This document shows, in pieces, positions 10,597 through 20,509 of a stretch of DNA of 64,000 nucleotides. A model generated the notes under the pieces. That model worked only from the letters and a program-made list of their open reading frames with translations. It was not told the origin of the DNA and did no database searches. The DNA lies in contig JAWNZC010000413.1 in NCBI GenBank assembly GCA_035771165.1, positions 62,001 through 126,000 on the forward strand, read 5' to 3'. The stretch comes from Paragorgia papillata (taxonomy: Eukaryota > Cnidaria > Anthozoa > Scleralcyonacea > Coralliidae). Each line of letters opens with the position of its first letter. The stretch's first letter is position 1. The position numbers were made by a program, and so were the translations under genes.

Positions 10597-10639
10597 CTAC
10601 ACTGATGAGCTGTTGTACAGCGAAACACTGTGTCTGTAG
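10597..10639 (+). ncRNA. Hammerhead ribozyme, type I (copy 10, loop III variant)
   Basis: Same CTG loop III variant as the copy at 6823, confirming that the two are paralogous positions in the duplicated block. Confidence 0.85.
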
Positions 10640-10654
10640 ATTGAACTATGTATG

Positions 10655-10655
<1 letters not shown>

Positions 10656-10720
<65 letters not shown>
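10656..10720. repeat. (TA)n at the second palindrome centre
   Basis: Separates plus ribozyme 10597 from minus ribozyme 10729. One TTTA interruption near its end. Confidence 0.95.
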
Positions 10721-10721
<1 letters not shown>

Positions 10722-10728
10722 GTTCAAT

Positions 10729-10771
10729 CTACAGACACGGTGTTTCGCTGTACAACAGCTCATCAGTGTAG
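10729..10771 (-). ncRNA. Hammerhead ribozyme, type I, minus strand (copy 11)
   Basis: Complete minus-strand core with upstream GTTC, at the palindrome edge. Confidence 0.9.
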
Positions 10772-11005
10772 CTTGGAACAACCTGAATGAATTTCATCAA
10801 TTACTTATACACATGCGATCGTCGGTGACAACCGCATGTGGGACAGCATCGGTGAAGTACATTCAGATAGCGTGAAGTGCGCATGGGCCCAGAGTGCTCA
10901 AACTTCCACAAGGGTAGTGAGCGTTGCATTATCGCTAATAGGTACCCACGGCAACTTCACAGAGTGCTCAACAACACCGAAGTGAAGGAGCGTACATAGT
11001 TCAAT

Positions 11006-11048
11006 CTACAGACACGGTGTTTCGCTGTACAACAGCTCATCAGTGTAG
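11006..11048 (-). ncRNA. Hammerhead ribozyme, type I, minus strand (copy 12)
   Basis: Complete core within the extra inverted monomer. GTTC lies upstream and GAAC downstream on the minus strand. Confidence 0.9.
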
Positions 11049-11282
11049 CTTGGAACAATCTGAATGAATTTCATCAATTACTTATACACATGCGATCGTC
11101 GGTGACAACCGCATGTGGGACAGCATCGGTGAAGTACATTCAGATAGCGTGAAGTGCGCATGGGCCCAGAGTGCTCAAACTTCCACAAGGGTAGTGAGCG
11201 TTGCATTATCGCTAATAGGTACCCACGGCAACTTCACAGAGTGCTCAACAACACCGAAGTGAAGGAGCGTACATAGTTCAAT

Positions 11283-11325
11283 CTACAGACACGGTGTTTC
11301 GCTGTACAACAGCTCATCAGTGTAG
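11283..11325 (-). ncRNA. Hammerhead ribozyme, type I, minus strand (copy 13)
   Basis: Complete core. The upstream side runs into (TA)n, as in the copy at 7248. Confidence 0.85.
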
Positions 11326-11326
11326 C

Positions 11327-11363
<37 letters not shown>

Positions 11364-11371
11364 ATATATAT

Positions 11372-11489
11372 TTCTAAAATTCATTAATAATTCATGAGGA
11401 AAACACAAAGAAAAATCATGAGCGTATCGGATCTATATATGTGATATAGACTCGCTCTAAGTTTCTCGCTGGTTTTTAACGGCTGAGAT
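11372..11489. repeat. 118-bp repeat R1 (copy 2 of 3)
   Basis: Same sequence as 7351-7468, in copy B of the block. Confidence 0.85.
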
Positions 11490-11569
11490 TAGCTTAATTT
11501 TCAAAATTACTACGCCAATGAACGTATGAAGTGATTCTTTTTAGAAGCCATTTAAAAACCTTGCAGTAC

Positions 11570-11629
11570 GGGCTTTATCGGCTCTAAAACACTCGGCTAT
11601 CGCCTCGTGTTTTATATCCGATAAAGCCC
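11570..11629. repeat. 60-bp hairpin (copy B)
   Basis: Copy of the hairpin at 7549-7608. Confidence 0.8.
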
Positions 11630-11652
11630 TCCTGCGCGGTTTATAAATATTA

Positions 11653-11673
11653 CATATATATATATATATATAT

Positions 11674-11717
<44 letters not shown>

Positions 11718-11749
11718 ATATATATATATATATATATATATTGTATATT
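11653..11749. repeat. Interrupted (TA)n, expanded in copy B
   Basis: Three TA tracts separated by TTGTAT. Copy A has shorter tracts here. Confidence 0.9.
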
Positions 11750-11933
11750 ATGGAAGGGATGCATTGATTAGATTTAAAAACCGATGCAGGTGTAGGCCTG
11801 GTTTGTTGGTGATTCTAAATAATTATGGGAATCGCATGGACTTTGCGCCGGCGATGTTTCATTCAAATTTCGAATTAGATAATTATATATATATTTAATA
11901 ATTATATATATATTTAATAATATATATATATTT

Positions 11934-11975
<42 letters not shown>

Positions 11976-11976
<1 letters not shown>

Positions 11977-12177
11977 CTCACTACCCTTGTGGAAGTTTGA
12001 GCACTCTGGGCTCATGCGCACTTCACGCTATCTGAATGTGTTTCACCGATGCTGTCCCACATGCGGTTGTCACCGACGATCGCATGTGTATAAGTAATTG
12101 ATGAAATTCATTCAGATTGTTCCAAGCTACACTGATGAGCTGTTGTACAGCGAAACACCGTGTCTGTAGATTGAACT
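11976..12177 (+). repeat. Truncated retrozyme monomer ending the array
   Basis: Counterpart of 7903-8096. It ends after the ribozyme in a short (TA)n directly before the foldback element at 12196. Confidence 0.85.
12127..12169 (+). ncRNA. Hammerhead ribozyme, type I (copy 14)
   Basis: Complete core with CTGATGA at 12132 and the outer GTTC/GAAC helix. Last ribozyme of the region. Confidence 0.9.
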
Positions 12178-13849
12178 ATATATATATATATAAAGCGGCA
12201 TCTCTATTTAACGGAATCAACGGAATCTGCTGGAAATTTGATTAATCGCTTACTAACAAACGGTTAATAAAATACATTTATTTACGTTTATTAGCTGAGA
12301 CTGAAACTGATCTGTCGTCGATATTTCAAGTAAGGTTATTGGATTAGACATATTACGTACATATATACGCGTAATTGTTGAAAGAGATTTTATATTTTTG
12401 ATTGCTATGATTGCGGAAATATACGTGTCATTTTAAATTTACTAAGTGTTAAGTCGGACACAACCTGTGGGTTGATTAACAGAAAAAGATTTTCGATTTT
12501 TAACTACGGATCATAGCAAAACCACCTTTTGAAGCTTGGTTAAATGTAAATAAAACAATCAGGGGTCTTCATTTATAAAGATATAAATATACAAGTGCTC
12601 TGTCTGTTGAACTCATTCTTTGAATCATAAACACGGGTATTTTTATTAAGACGATTACATTTAGCGTTTTCCGCACGTAGAAGGTACTATTGCGTCATGG
12701 ATTGCACAAATGCAACAACTAAATTGTTGATTGAGTTACTACGGATATGTCTTCCATAGTACGGACACAGACAACTGATAGTTATATTGGATTTGCCTAA
12801 GTGAACTAAAGCTCGAAGCTTCAACATATATATGAATTAGATCATATTAAACATTCACGCATGTTTTTGACTATGCTATAAAACACATCTTTGAAAATAT
12901 TGTGCAATTTTTTAAAATATAAATCTTATATCACTAATCCCCTAGTAAATAAAGGCATGTAAAAAAGACGGCCACACTACCCCTCAAAATTAGGTCTTCC
13001 TGGAGGAGTTTGGGTTTTGGTCGAGTATCGAAGGTTGCAAGTCGAGGGTCGAGGGTAGTTGGTCGAGGGTCGTAAAATACGCTAAAATTTACGCACATAA
13101 TTTCCTTCTAGCGGCACAAATAATATTTAGGCGGAAGATATACATGTTTTGGACATTTCATGCGCGCTGCATACGCAATAGTATACCTTCTACGTGCGGA
13201 AAACGCTAAATGTAATCGTCTTAATAAAAATACCCGTGTTTATGATTCAAAGAATGAGTTCAACAGACAGAGAACTTGTGTATTTATATATTTATAAATG
13301 AAGACCCCTGATTTTTTTATTTACATTTAACCAAGCTTCAAAAGGTGGTTTTGCTATGATCCTTAATTAAAAATCGAAAATCTTTTTCTGTTAATCAACC
13401 CACAGGTTGTGTCCGACTTAACACTTAGTAAATTTAAAATGAACACGTATATTTGCGCAATCATAGCAATCAAAAATATAAAATCGCTTTCAACAATTAC
13501 GCGTATATATGTGCGTAATATATCTAATCCAATAACCTTACTTGAAGTATCGACGACAGATCAGTTTCAGTCTCAGCTAATAAACGTAAATAAATATATG
13601 TCTTTATTCAAACAACATAAATACCATATTTGGTATATAAGATCACGGTTAATAGAACCCTGAGATGGTTAGGCTAGCGGCGAAACTTCAAAGGGGGCGG
13701 CGAATGATGTTGGGGATCAAAGGAAAAAAATATCACGTGACGAGATACGGGGGTGAGATGAGTGGCCTTTGTAGGAAAACATTAGCAGAATATCAGGTTA
13801 CAGCTATCAAAAGTGCTTTTGTCTGATCGTTCGAAGGTTTTTTACTGCA

Positions 13850-15077
13850 ATGGAGGGCAATATAGAAGCAGAAGATCCGCGTGAAGAATTTGAGGTCGGT
13901 GAAACAAGTTTTGACGACAATGAACGTAGTTTACGACGCGGAGATGAAGGCGAACACGAAGACGATTTTATGGAGTATTCTGAGTGGTCATACGATTATG
14001 ATGATCTATTTAACTTTGAGGTATCTGTGGCTATTACCGAGGCTGAAATGGATGAGATGACTTCAGAATTTTCTGATGCACTGAAGGAAATTGATGGCGA
14101 GAAGTCCTTTCCGTGTAGTTTATGCGACAAAGTTTGTAAGTCGAAAGGTGGTCTGACAAGACATACAAATTCAAAACACTCTGAGGGGTCTTCAGGAAGT
14201 CATCCAAGCGATGCTAAGCTTTGTAAAGACGATATTGATACTTTGGTCAAAGCAATCAAAGACATGATTATAGAGGAGAAACTTTATGGCGCAGAAATAA
14301 TTTCTGGATTGGACACAGTATCTTCTACTGAAGCTTTGTTCAGTGCTTTGCTGCCAATCTACCAAACATTCTGTAGGAAGAAGAATCAAGACGAGCTTTT
14401 GGAGTTATTTTATGGTTTAATCCCACGCTCCTGTGAACTACTGTCTTGTAAAGATTACAGAGTAGCCAACTTGATCATGATTCATCTCCCAGAACGTTTG
14501 ATAAAGTTTTATTACAACAGTCAAACCTTGGCCGAAAGCATGCCAAAGGAACAGGCACAACTTGACCCAGCAGAGTATGGACCTCTCACCTATGTTGCAG
14601 GGTCATGTAATTGCGAAACTCTACCAACTGAGTAGAACCAAGAAAGGAGAAAACAGCCAGGAGCTACAGAGATTGTTGCAGAGCATTAAGAGTTCAGAGC
14701 CCAACAACTACATTTCTGCTAGAACAAGAGGAGGCCTTGTTACACCTTGCAGGGATTTGGTAAAGATAGTAGAAATTGCAGAAATTTGTTTCAGGAAACA
14801 TGTCGACCAAAGTGATACAGTTCTGAGAAACATCCCTCTTGAAACGATAGTAAACTTAACCCTAAGCTCACCCATTGTTAAATCCTTGTGGGATAATATT
14901 GTGTCAACAGAAGGTCAACTGTCCAGTTCTACACAGAAACTGTGCTTGGAGAATATTATTAAACTGTATATAAGAGTTCGTTCATTTTCTTATGCTAGAG
15001 ATTTGATCACTAAATATAATATAAAAGCAAAGCAGCTAAAAAAGAAAGCCCTACGGACAGATTTAAAAAGAAAGTGA
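13850..15077 (+). pseudogene. P-element plus-strand gene: acidic C2H2 zinc-finger protein (frameshifted)
   Basis: ATG at 13850. Residues 1-85 are strongly acidic. A C2H2 finger follows (C89, C92, H105, H110; PCSLCDKVCKSKGGLTRH), then a helical region. The frame runs out at 14635 with LTYVAG followed by unrelated residues. The next frame, from about 14603, continues sensibly as HVIAKLYQLSRTKKG and includes RGGLVTPCRDLVKIVEIAE, ending in a basic tail at 15077. One extra base in a GGG run near 14600 explains the break. The pattern YVAGxVIAKL...RGGL..P..DLVKI resembles the C-terminal part of P/THAP9-type transposases, a part that the minus-strand transposase gene lacks. It may therefore be a split-off accessory subunit (inference). 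Its partner gene is convergent, ending at 16515. Confidence 0.7.
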
Positions 15078-15227
15078 TGCTATCATCTTTGTAATTGTAA
15101 ATATTTCATTGTATATATCATATGTATTAAATTGCTTTCTATTGTCTTTGTAATTGTATGTCTTCAAATAGAAATTCTCACACAATGACCATCTTTTGGA
15201 TATAACATGACATGGAGAAATTAATGT

Positions 15228-15319
15228 TTAACCCATTCAGTGCCAGCACCATCCCCTTGATGAGTAAAATCGTCTGGCAAAATAAGGTGCATTGGGGCCA
15301 ATACCACATAAAGGGTTAA
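15228..15319. mobile_element. Small TTAA-flanked MITE-like repeat
   Basis: Begins TTAACCCATTCAGTGCC and ends AAAGGGTTAA. It contains CCCCTTGATGAGTAAAATCG, shared with the repeats at 15338-15449 and, in part, 37539-37639. Confidence 0.6.
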
Positions 15320-15337
15320 CAAAGGCAGATAGTCTGA

Positions 15338-15449
15338 TTAAACCATTTAATGCCAGCACTTTCCCCTTGATGAGTAAATTACAGGCGGTAGAACAGAGTT
15401 AAATAAAGTAGCATGGGCATTGGGGTGCAATGCTACTTAAAGGGGTTAA
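15338..15449. mobile_element. Small TTAA-flanked MITE-like repeat, second copy
   Basis: Begins TTAAACCATTTAATGCC and ends AAGGGGTTAA, with CCCCTTGATGAGTAAA inside. Diverged relative of 15228-15319. The rest of 15078-16514 shows no gene. Confidence 0.6.
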
Positions 15450-16514
15450 ATTTCTCCAGCTCTGCCCAAGCGAGATTCATAAAAGCTCTAGGGTGTAAGC
15501 ACAGTGAACAACCTTTAATTCCTTTCTAACATCAGACAATATTGACCATGTTGCACTTCATTCATATGTGGTAAATGTTGTATTCACAATTATTATATTT
15601 ACAAAACAGTATTTACATTATCAGCCCCTGTCAATTGTAAGTCCTACATTATGTCTGAGACCAAATATTGATACTGACTGAAGGTGTTAAGAATTCAAAA
15701 AGTGAACAAGTACTATTAATTGAATTTTTGTGGAAGATACCATGATTATTTATTATCCAAATGAATAATTTGGTACATAAATAATCGTGTTTTCAACAAA
15801 CTAATTATATCACCATGCAAACAACTTATTAAGTACAATTAATTCTTGACAGTGTCAATAGTCATTAATTTTGACTAAGTGAATAGGTCCCAATATCTTA
15901 TTAATGTTATACAGTCCCCTACTAGGTATAAATCCATAAACAACAATGCAATTAGTCATTTACAAAGTATCACAACATTAGTTTTGCACATCTGAAGAAG
16001 CCAAATGTTATAACAATTAACATGCAAGGTTCTCCCTTGGTTAGTAAAACAATTAGCAAATGTACTACCCTGTGACAAGTAACATATTCTGGCCACAAGA
16101 CAGAGTAAAATAATATAGTAGTACCGACTGCAGCTTAATGGTTTAAAGCGTCAGAGTGGTGAAAGCATTCCACACCATGTGGCGTGTGCTTTAAACTGTG
16201 CTCAAATGCATCTCATATAATTTTATCCAACTACTGTCAAATGATTTCTTGAACAAGAGAGAACCTTGCACATTAAAAGATATTGAAATGTGTGGGAATA
16301 AATTGTGATGTACAATACATAAATCCTCTAACACATTTTCAGGCATTCTCTTATGAACTAATAGAAACTTCTGTAAATTATGCTTAAATGCACACAAAAC
16401 AACAGAGTCAGTGATGAATAATCATTGACAGGATCAAACTTGTGTGACTGTCTAATGTGCACCCAAACAATTAATTTGTGTATATAGTATAGTATAATCT
16501 GAAACTACATCTAT

Positions 16515-19500
16515 CTAATCATCAGATTGTTTAGTAACCTTTTTCCGCTTGTGCACTGGTTCGTCACTGACTTTAAACCATTTTTTCTTTTCATACCTAC
16601 CCCCAACATTTCCTCGAACCACTGGTGCAATGTCTCTTTGAGCTGCAATTGTAAGGTCATTGTAGCCAAACTGTTGAGCTGTTGGGTTGTCCGATCTTCC
16701 TCCTTTGCTGCGTTGATGACCGAAGTAATCCTCCAGTACATCTTGCATGAATCGCTCAGACAAGACATACTGGAATCCTTGCTCCAAGATAAATTTGATG
16801 GCTTCAACATGGGCAAAAGCCGAGATTTTAAGCCCTCGTATGTCTGCGATGACAAAAACATCTTGCCTCTGCTGTCTTCCGAGAATTCACCAGGACGCGT
16901 TGAGATACTCTCCTTCCAATCATCAAGGTACTTGATAAACTTCTCAAGCAACCAAGAAAACCGCTCATCTTCAGGTGATGTATATGGCCTGATGAATGGA
17001 TTTCTTTTCCTGATATGTTCAGTGGTTGACCGAACATTAGTACAGTCAAAGAAATCATTCATCATGCCACAAAACTTTGCAGTTTCCATGACTTCTTCTT
17101 TCTCGTTTTCCTGAAGGGCTATCATCACAGACTTACTGAGAACCTACATAAATATAAATAGAACTACATTTAACCATTAGTGTGCAAGACTTTCCCCTTG
17201 TCTGGCATATGTTAGTCAGTGATATGTTAGTCAGTCAGTCAAGTCATCTGGCATTAGTTAGGATATACAAACTAAATAGGGTGTATTACAGCACCATGCA
17301 GCTTAACGAGTTACACCACTGCACTTTTGGCATGAATCAGGGCTCAAGATTTGAATTTTTTCCACTATCCATGTGCTGATCACTATTAATGTAATTGACT
17401 AATTGTATAACAATGATTTTCATAAATATGTATTTTAAACCAATTAAACCAGTATTATAAACTGACAAACAACAACAAAAAATACGCCGAATAAGAAACA
17501 AATTGACAAAACAGAGCTATTTTGTCAAACATTTCACTACAATGTACCGACTTCGTAATTTCGATTGGAAATTCAAAATTTTTATACTATCCCATCTAAT
17601 ATCCTATAATATACTAAGCCTATAATATCTAATATCCAAAATTAAAATCTGGTATCCTGTGGATATCGGGATACTGCAAATCTTGAGCTCTGAAATGAAA
17701 GCTAATTTCCACAGGGTGTGTATAAAAGAAGTGTGCAAGTATTACCTGTGTTGCCAACTTCACCTTCATCTTGCTGTATGATGTTAGCACAATGTGGTCC
17801 AACGTCAATTTAGGGAGGGTGTGAAGCCCAAATTCCTGGTCACCGTAAAATAGATCAGCGATGTGGGAAAACAGGAGGTAATTGCCATTGTTCCACATAT
17901 AGCGACTGCGAGACCCAGACCCCGAGTTGTAGAGGCAGTTTCGAGCTGTCTTCATAAGATGGGGGGAGTCGGCAAAGAAATAAATGAAGCGTGATATTGC
18001 AAAGACATTGGGTGTCTTGTAAACAACATCACACTCCAAATCTTTTGCCAGATTGACATGTAGGTGGAAGAACTTTCAGTTGGGCGAAGCACCATCATTC
18101 ACAGCTGCACACACATACAACTGCAAAGATAGCTCTAACACAGATACCGCTTGCCAAAACAGTGGCATCAGTTGGAACGATGTGAGGTCTCCAGTCAAGT
18201 AATATGAAATGACGTGAGTCAGTACACATTCCTCTAACCAGAAATACCAGAGCATGAGTAGCCAACGTTTCTTCTTTCACACATGCAAAATTGACAATTG
18301 GATCCCCAAGATCAATGAAACCGATTAGATCCCCCGAGTATTTGTCAAAGACAAGATTAGATTGGATCTTCATTTCATCCATCACCAGAGCCACATATCT
18401 TTGCACTTCAGAGAAAGATTGGATTTTCTCTCTTAGGCATTCAATGTTCTCCATATTGATCCCAGCTTTCGGCTTAAAATAATTCTTGTAATCTCTCAAG
18501 ACTCGCTCACTGGGAAGTACAAGGGCTCCGCTATCTCTAAGTTCCCTGTACGCAGCTGGTGATTTGCCATGAATGGAAAGGGCAAATCTAATCACCTGTG
18601 GATGATATCTTCTGCCCATCTTCTTCGACTGGAGGAGAGCCATTTGCTGTTGCCAAAAAAATTTCATATGAGGTGTGGCCTCTAGATTTTGCCCACTCAT
18701 TATTTTGAGTAAGTCTGTCTCGAGTTTATCACTAATTGCAACCCCATCCTTTTCGATCTTATCTTGCAGGTTTTTCAACCGTTCATGAAGCTGCTTATTT
18801 TCCAGTCTTGTAGCTTCCAACGTAACGCGAAGTTTTTTCTTTTCCACATGCAGAAAGTGGTGCTTTACTTTTAGCTGGAGTAGCAGCAGATTTTGACTTC
18901 TTCCTCCTGGACTTTTTGATTGCATTCAGTGCACCTGAACACAGCTTACAAGGTTTGTCACAGTTTGTATTGTTTTCCTGAAGAAGTGAACAGGCTACTG
19001 ACCTGAATGAAACCCATACTTCAAACAATGCTTCATTATTAGTTACTAATTTTGGAAGAGAATGGCGAAGAATAGTTCCTGGTATCCGAGCATCATCTAC
19101 AGGGTCCAACGCAATATCCTTAACCTCTGTAAGTTCAGGTAATCCTTCGCATATTTGTGCAGATTCGATTGATCGTAAGAGTTCTCCAATACTTTCAGGT
19201 CTTACAGATCGAGCTCGTTCTTGGTATATCGCGTGTTCATCGGGGATAGGCCAATTGTATACAAAAAGCGTAAACGTAAAACCAGAGTCTATAATTATAG
19301 TATACTTTGGAATAATGTGACAGCCGTCGTGTAGTTCTAGCCTGAGCTCGTATTCATTCGTTTCCTGTTCTACTTTCCAACTGCCGAGAACTTCGTCTTT
19401 TTGCATATGTTTCCAGAACTTTTCGAGGGAGAGTAAACCTTTCTTTAAACTGGTTGATAGGCCCTTTGATGTGCTAGGCTCGTCATCAGTCGAAGATCTC

Positions 19501-19976
19501 ACTAAAACGCGACGCTTTTTAGTCTCAACTTCGTGACTCTTTGTTGGCAAGTTCTCCGTAGGAACGCTACCAGTGACAAGAACCTTTCTTTTGGGATCTT
19601 AAAAAATAAAACAACTCTACATTATCATTTACAATCAATGACGCGTATGTGAGCAGTGACCCATGACGAGCAGAATAATACATAATGTTTAGACAAAACG
19701 CAAACGAATAATATAATTACTTACGCGAAATGATACATTCGGGCTTAAAATGAAGGTCGCAAAAGAAGATGTTGTTCGCCTCAATTCGCTTTTCCAATCA
19801 GCTGTGACTTGTCTTGTTCTCAATAGCAGACGAAGCCATTCTTCACGAGCTGTTCTCTTTAATGCTGCCGTTTCTTCTCCGTCTGCAGCGCCAACAACTG
19901 GTACTTTAAAGAGCGAACGTCCTTCGTGTGTTCTGCTAGTTGAACAGCCATACAACGCGCAATTTTGACCGACCAT
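16515..19976 (-). pseudogene. P-element transposase with N-terminal THAP domain (three exons, broken)
   Basis: Reads 19976 to 16515. Exon 1 (19976-19725) codes for a THAP zinc finger: C6 and C11 near the N-terminus, then CDLHFKPEC in a shifted frame (frameshift near 19800). A GTAAGT donor and TTTAAG acceptor define intron 19598-19724. Exon 2 (19597-17746) has a coiled-coil-like segment, then VMDEMKIQSNLVF (first catalytic Asp) and NDGASPN (second), with SPHLMKTARNCLYNSGSGSR after. Frameshifts lie near 18860 and 18205, and a TGA at 18076-18078 sits where an Arg codon is expected. Intron 17144-17745 joins in phase to exon 3 (17143-16515). Exon 3 has a frameshift near 16800 and ends with EDYFGHQRSKGG and APVVRGNVGG, typical of P/THAP9 transposases. 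It ends soon after this block, shorter than the usual C-terminus. Confidence 0.85.
17144..17745 (-). other. Intron of the P transposase, with a decayed TTAA-type repeat
   Basis: GT at 17745-17744 after a CAG codon and AG at 17145-17144. Inside, about 17172-17312, is sequence like the TTAACC...CCCCTTG...CTGGC repeats at 15228 and 37539. Confidence 0.65.
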
Positions 19977-20509
19977 ACCTTAAAACTATCTCTTCAAGGC
20001 ATGGCTACAATATATTACAAGTGAAGTTTGTAATTTAGGTCAAACAATGTCGAAAAATCGAAGATATTTGATACGCACACGGCGTCAACAATATATCTGT
20101 TAACACTTTCCATAACAAGCGCCCCCTTATCTCGTCACGTGACGTTAATAAAAAGAGGACAATAACAAATTTGTCACGTGGTCCAGCTAGCCTAACCATC
20201 TCAGGGTTCTATTAACCGTGATAAGATACATACATATAACATATAAACTAGACTACGTGCTCAACTATAAACTTTCAAAACTTGTTAAAACATTAAAACA
20301 GTATTTAGCTACCAAAGTCATAATTGTTTTGTCTTGCATAGCAATGACATACATGAAAAGGTCTTGATAGCTAAATTTAGAAAATGAGTTATTTATTTTA
20401 CAAAAAAAATATTTATAAATGTATTTTATTAACCGTTTGTTAGTAAGCGATTAACCAAATTTCCGACAGATTCCGTTGATTCCGTCAATTCCGTTAAATG
20501 GAGATGCCG

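Larger units (their letters stand above)
10721..11325 (-). repeat. Inverted retrozyme array, about 2.2 monomers
   Basis: Minus-strand monomers with ribozymes at 10729, 11006 and 11283, spaced exactly 277 bp. One monomer more than the matching place in copy A. Confidence 0.85.
8054..12126. repeat. Segmental tandem duplication, copy B (4.07 kb)
   Basis: Second copy of the 4320-8053 block. It is longer mainly because it has one extra 277-bp inverted retrozyme monomer (11006-11282) and longer (TA)n tracts. Point differences include a G to T near 8228 and a T to C near 8739. Confidence 0.9.
13644..20220. mobile_element. P element, 6,577 bp, two convergent genes
   Basis: Perfect 35-bp terminal inverted repeats (13644-13678 and 20186-20220) start CACGGTTAATAGAACC. 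The flanking direct repeat is ATAAGAT (13637-13643 and 20221-20227), 7 bp observed against the 8 bp usual for P elements. A 21-bp subterminal inverted repeat containing TCACGTGACGAGATA is at 13733-13753 and 20122-20142, comparable to the internal repeats of P elements. The minus strand codes for a THAP-domain transposase (19976-16515). The plus strand codes for a C2H2 zinc-finger protein (13850-15077). Both genes are frameshifted, so this copy is probably dead unless supplied with enzyme in trans. Confidence 0.9.
13596..20420. mobile_element. Short insertion (about 240 bp without the P element) nested in the foldback arm
   Basis: Sequence 13596-13643 plus 20228-20420 has no counterpart in the left foldback arm and is bounded by ATAAAT on both sides. 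No terminal repeats are evident, so its class is unknown. It is the direct host of the P element. Confidence 0.55.
12196..20509. mobile_element. Foldback (long inverted repeat) element, interrupted by nested insertions
   Basis: The left arm, 12196-12694, pairs with a right arm split into 13174-13594 and about 20421-20509. The arms are several hundred bases long and clearly diverged, around a central spacer of about 480 bp. Both ends read CGGCATCTC inward. The right arm is interrupted after ATAAAT at 13595, and the same hexamer precedes its continuation at 20421, consistent with an insertion that made a 6-bp duplication. That insertion in turn holds a P element. No protein of its own is seen. 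Confidence 0.8.

Noticed and set aside
16527..17114. 195-codon plus-strand frame opposite the P transposase
   Set aside because: Shadow of the conserved minus-strand exon. No motifs.
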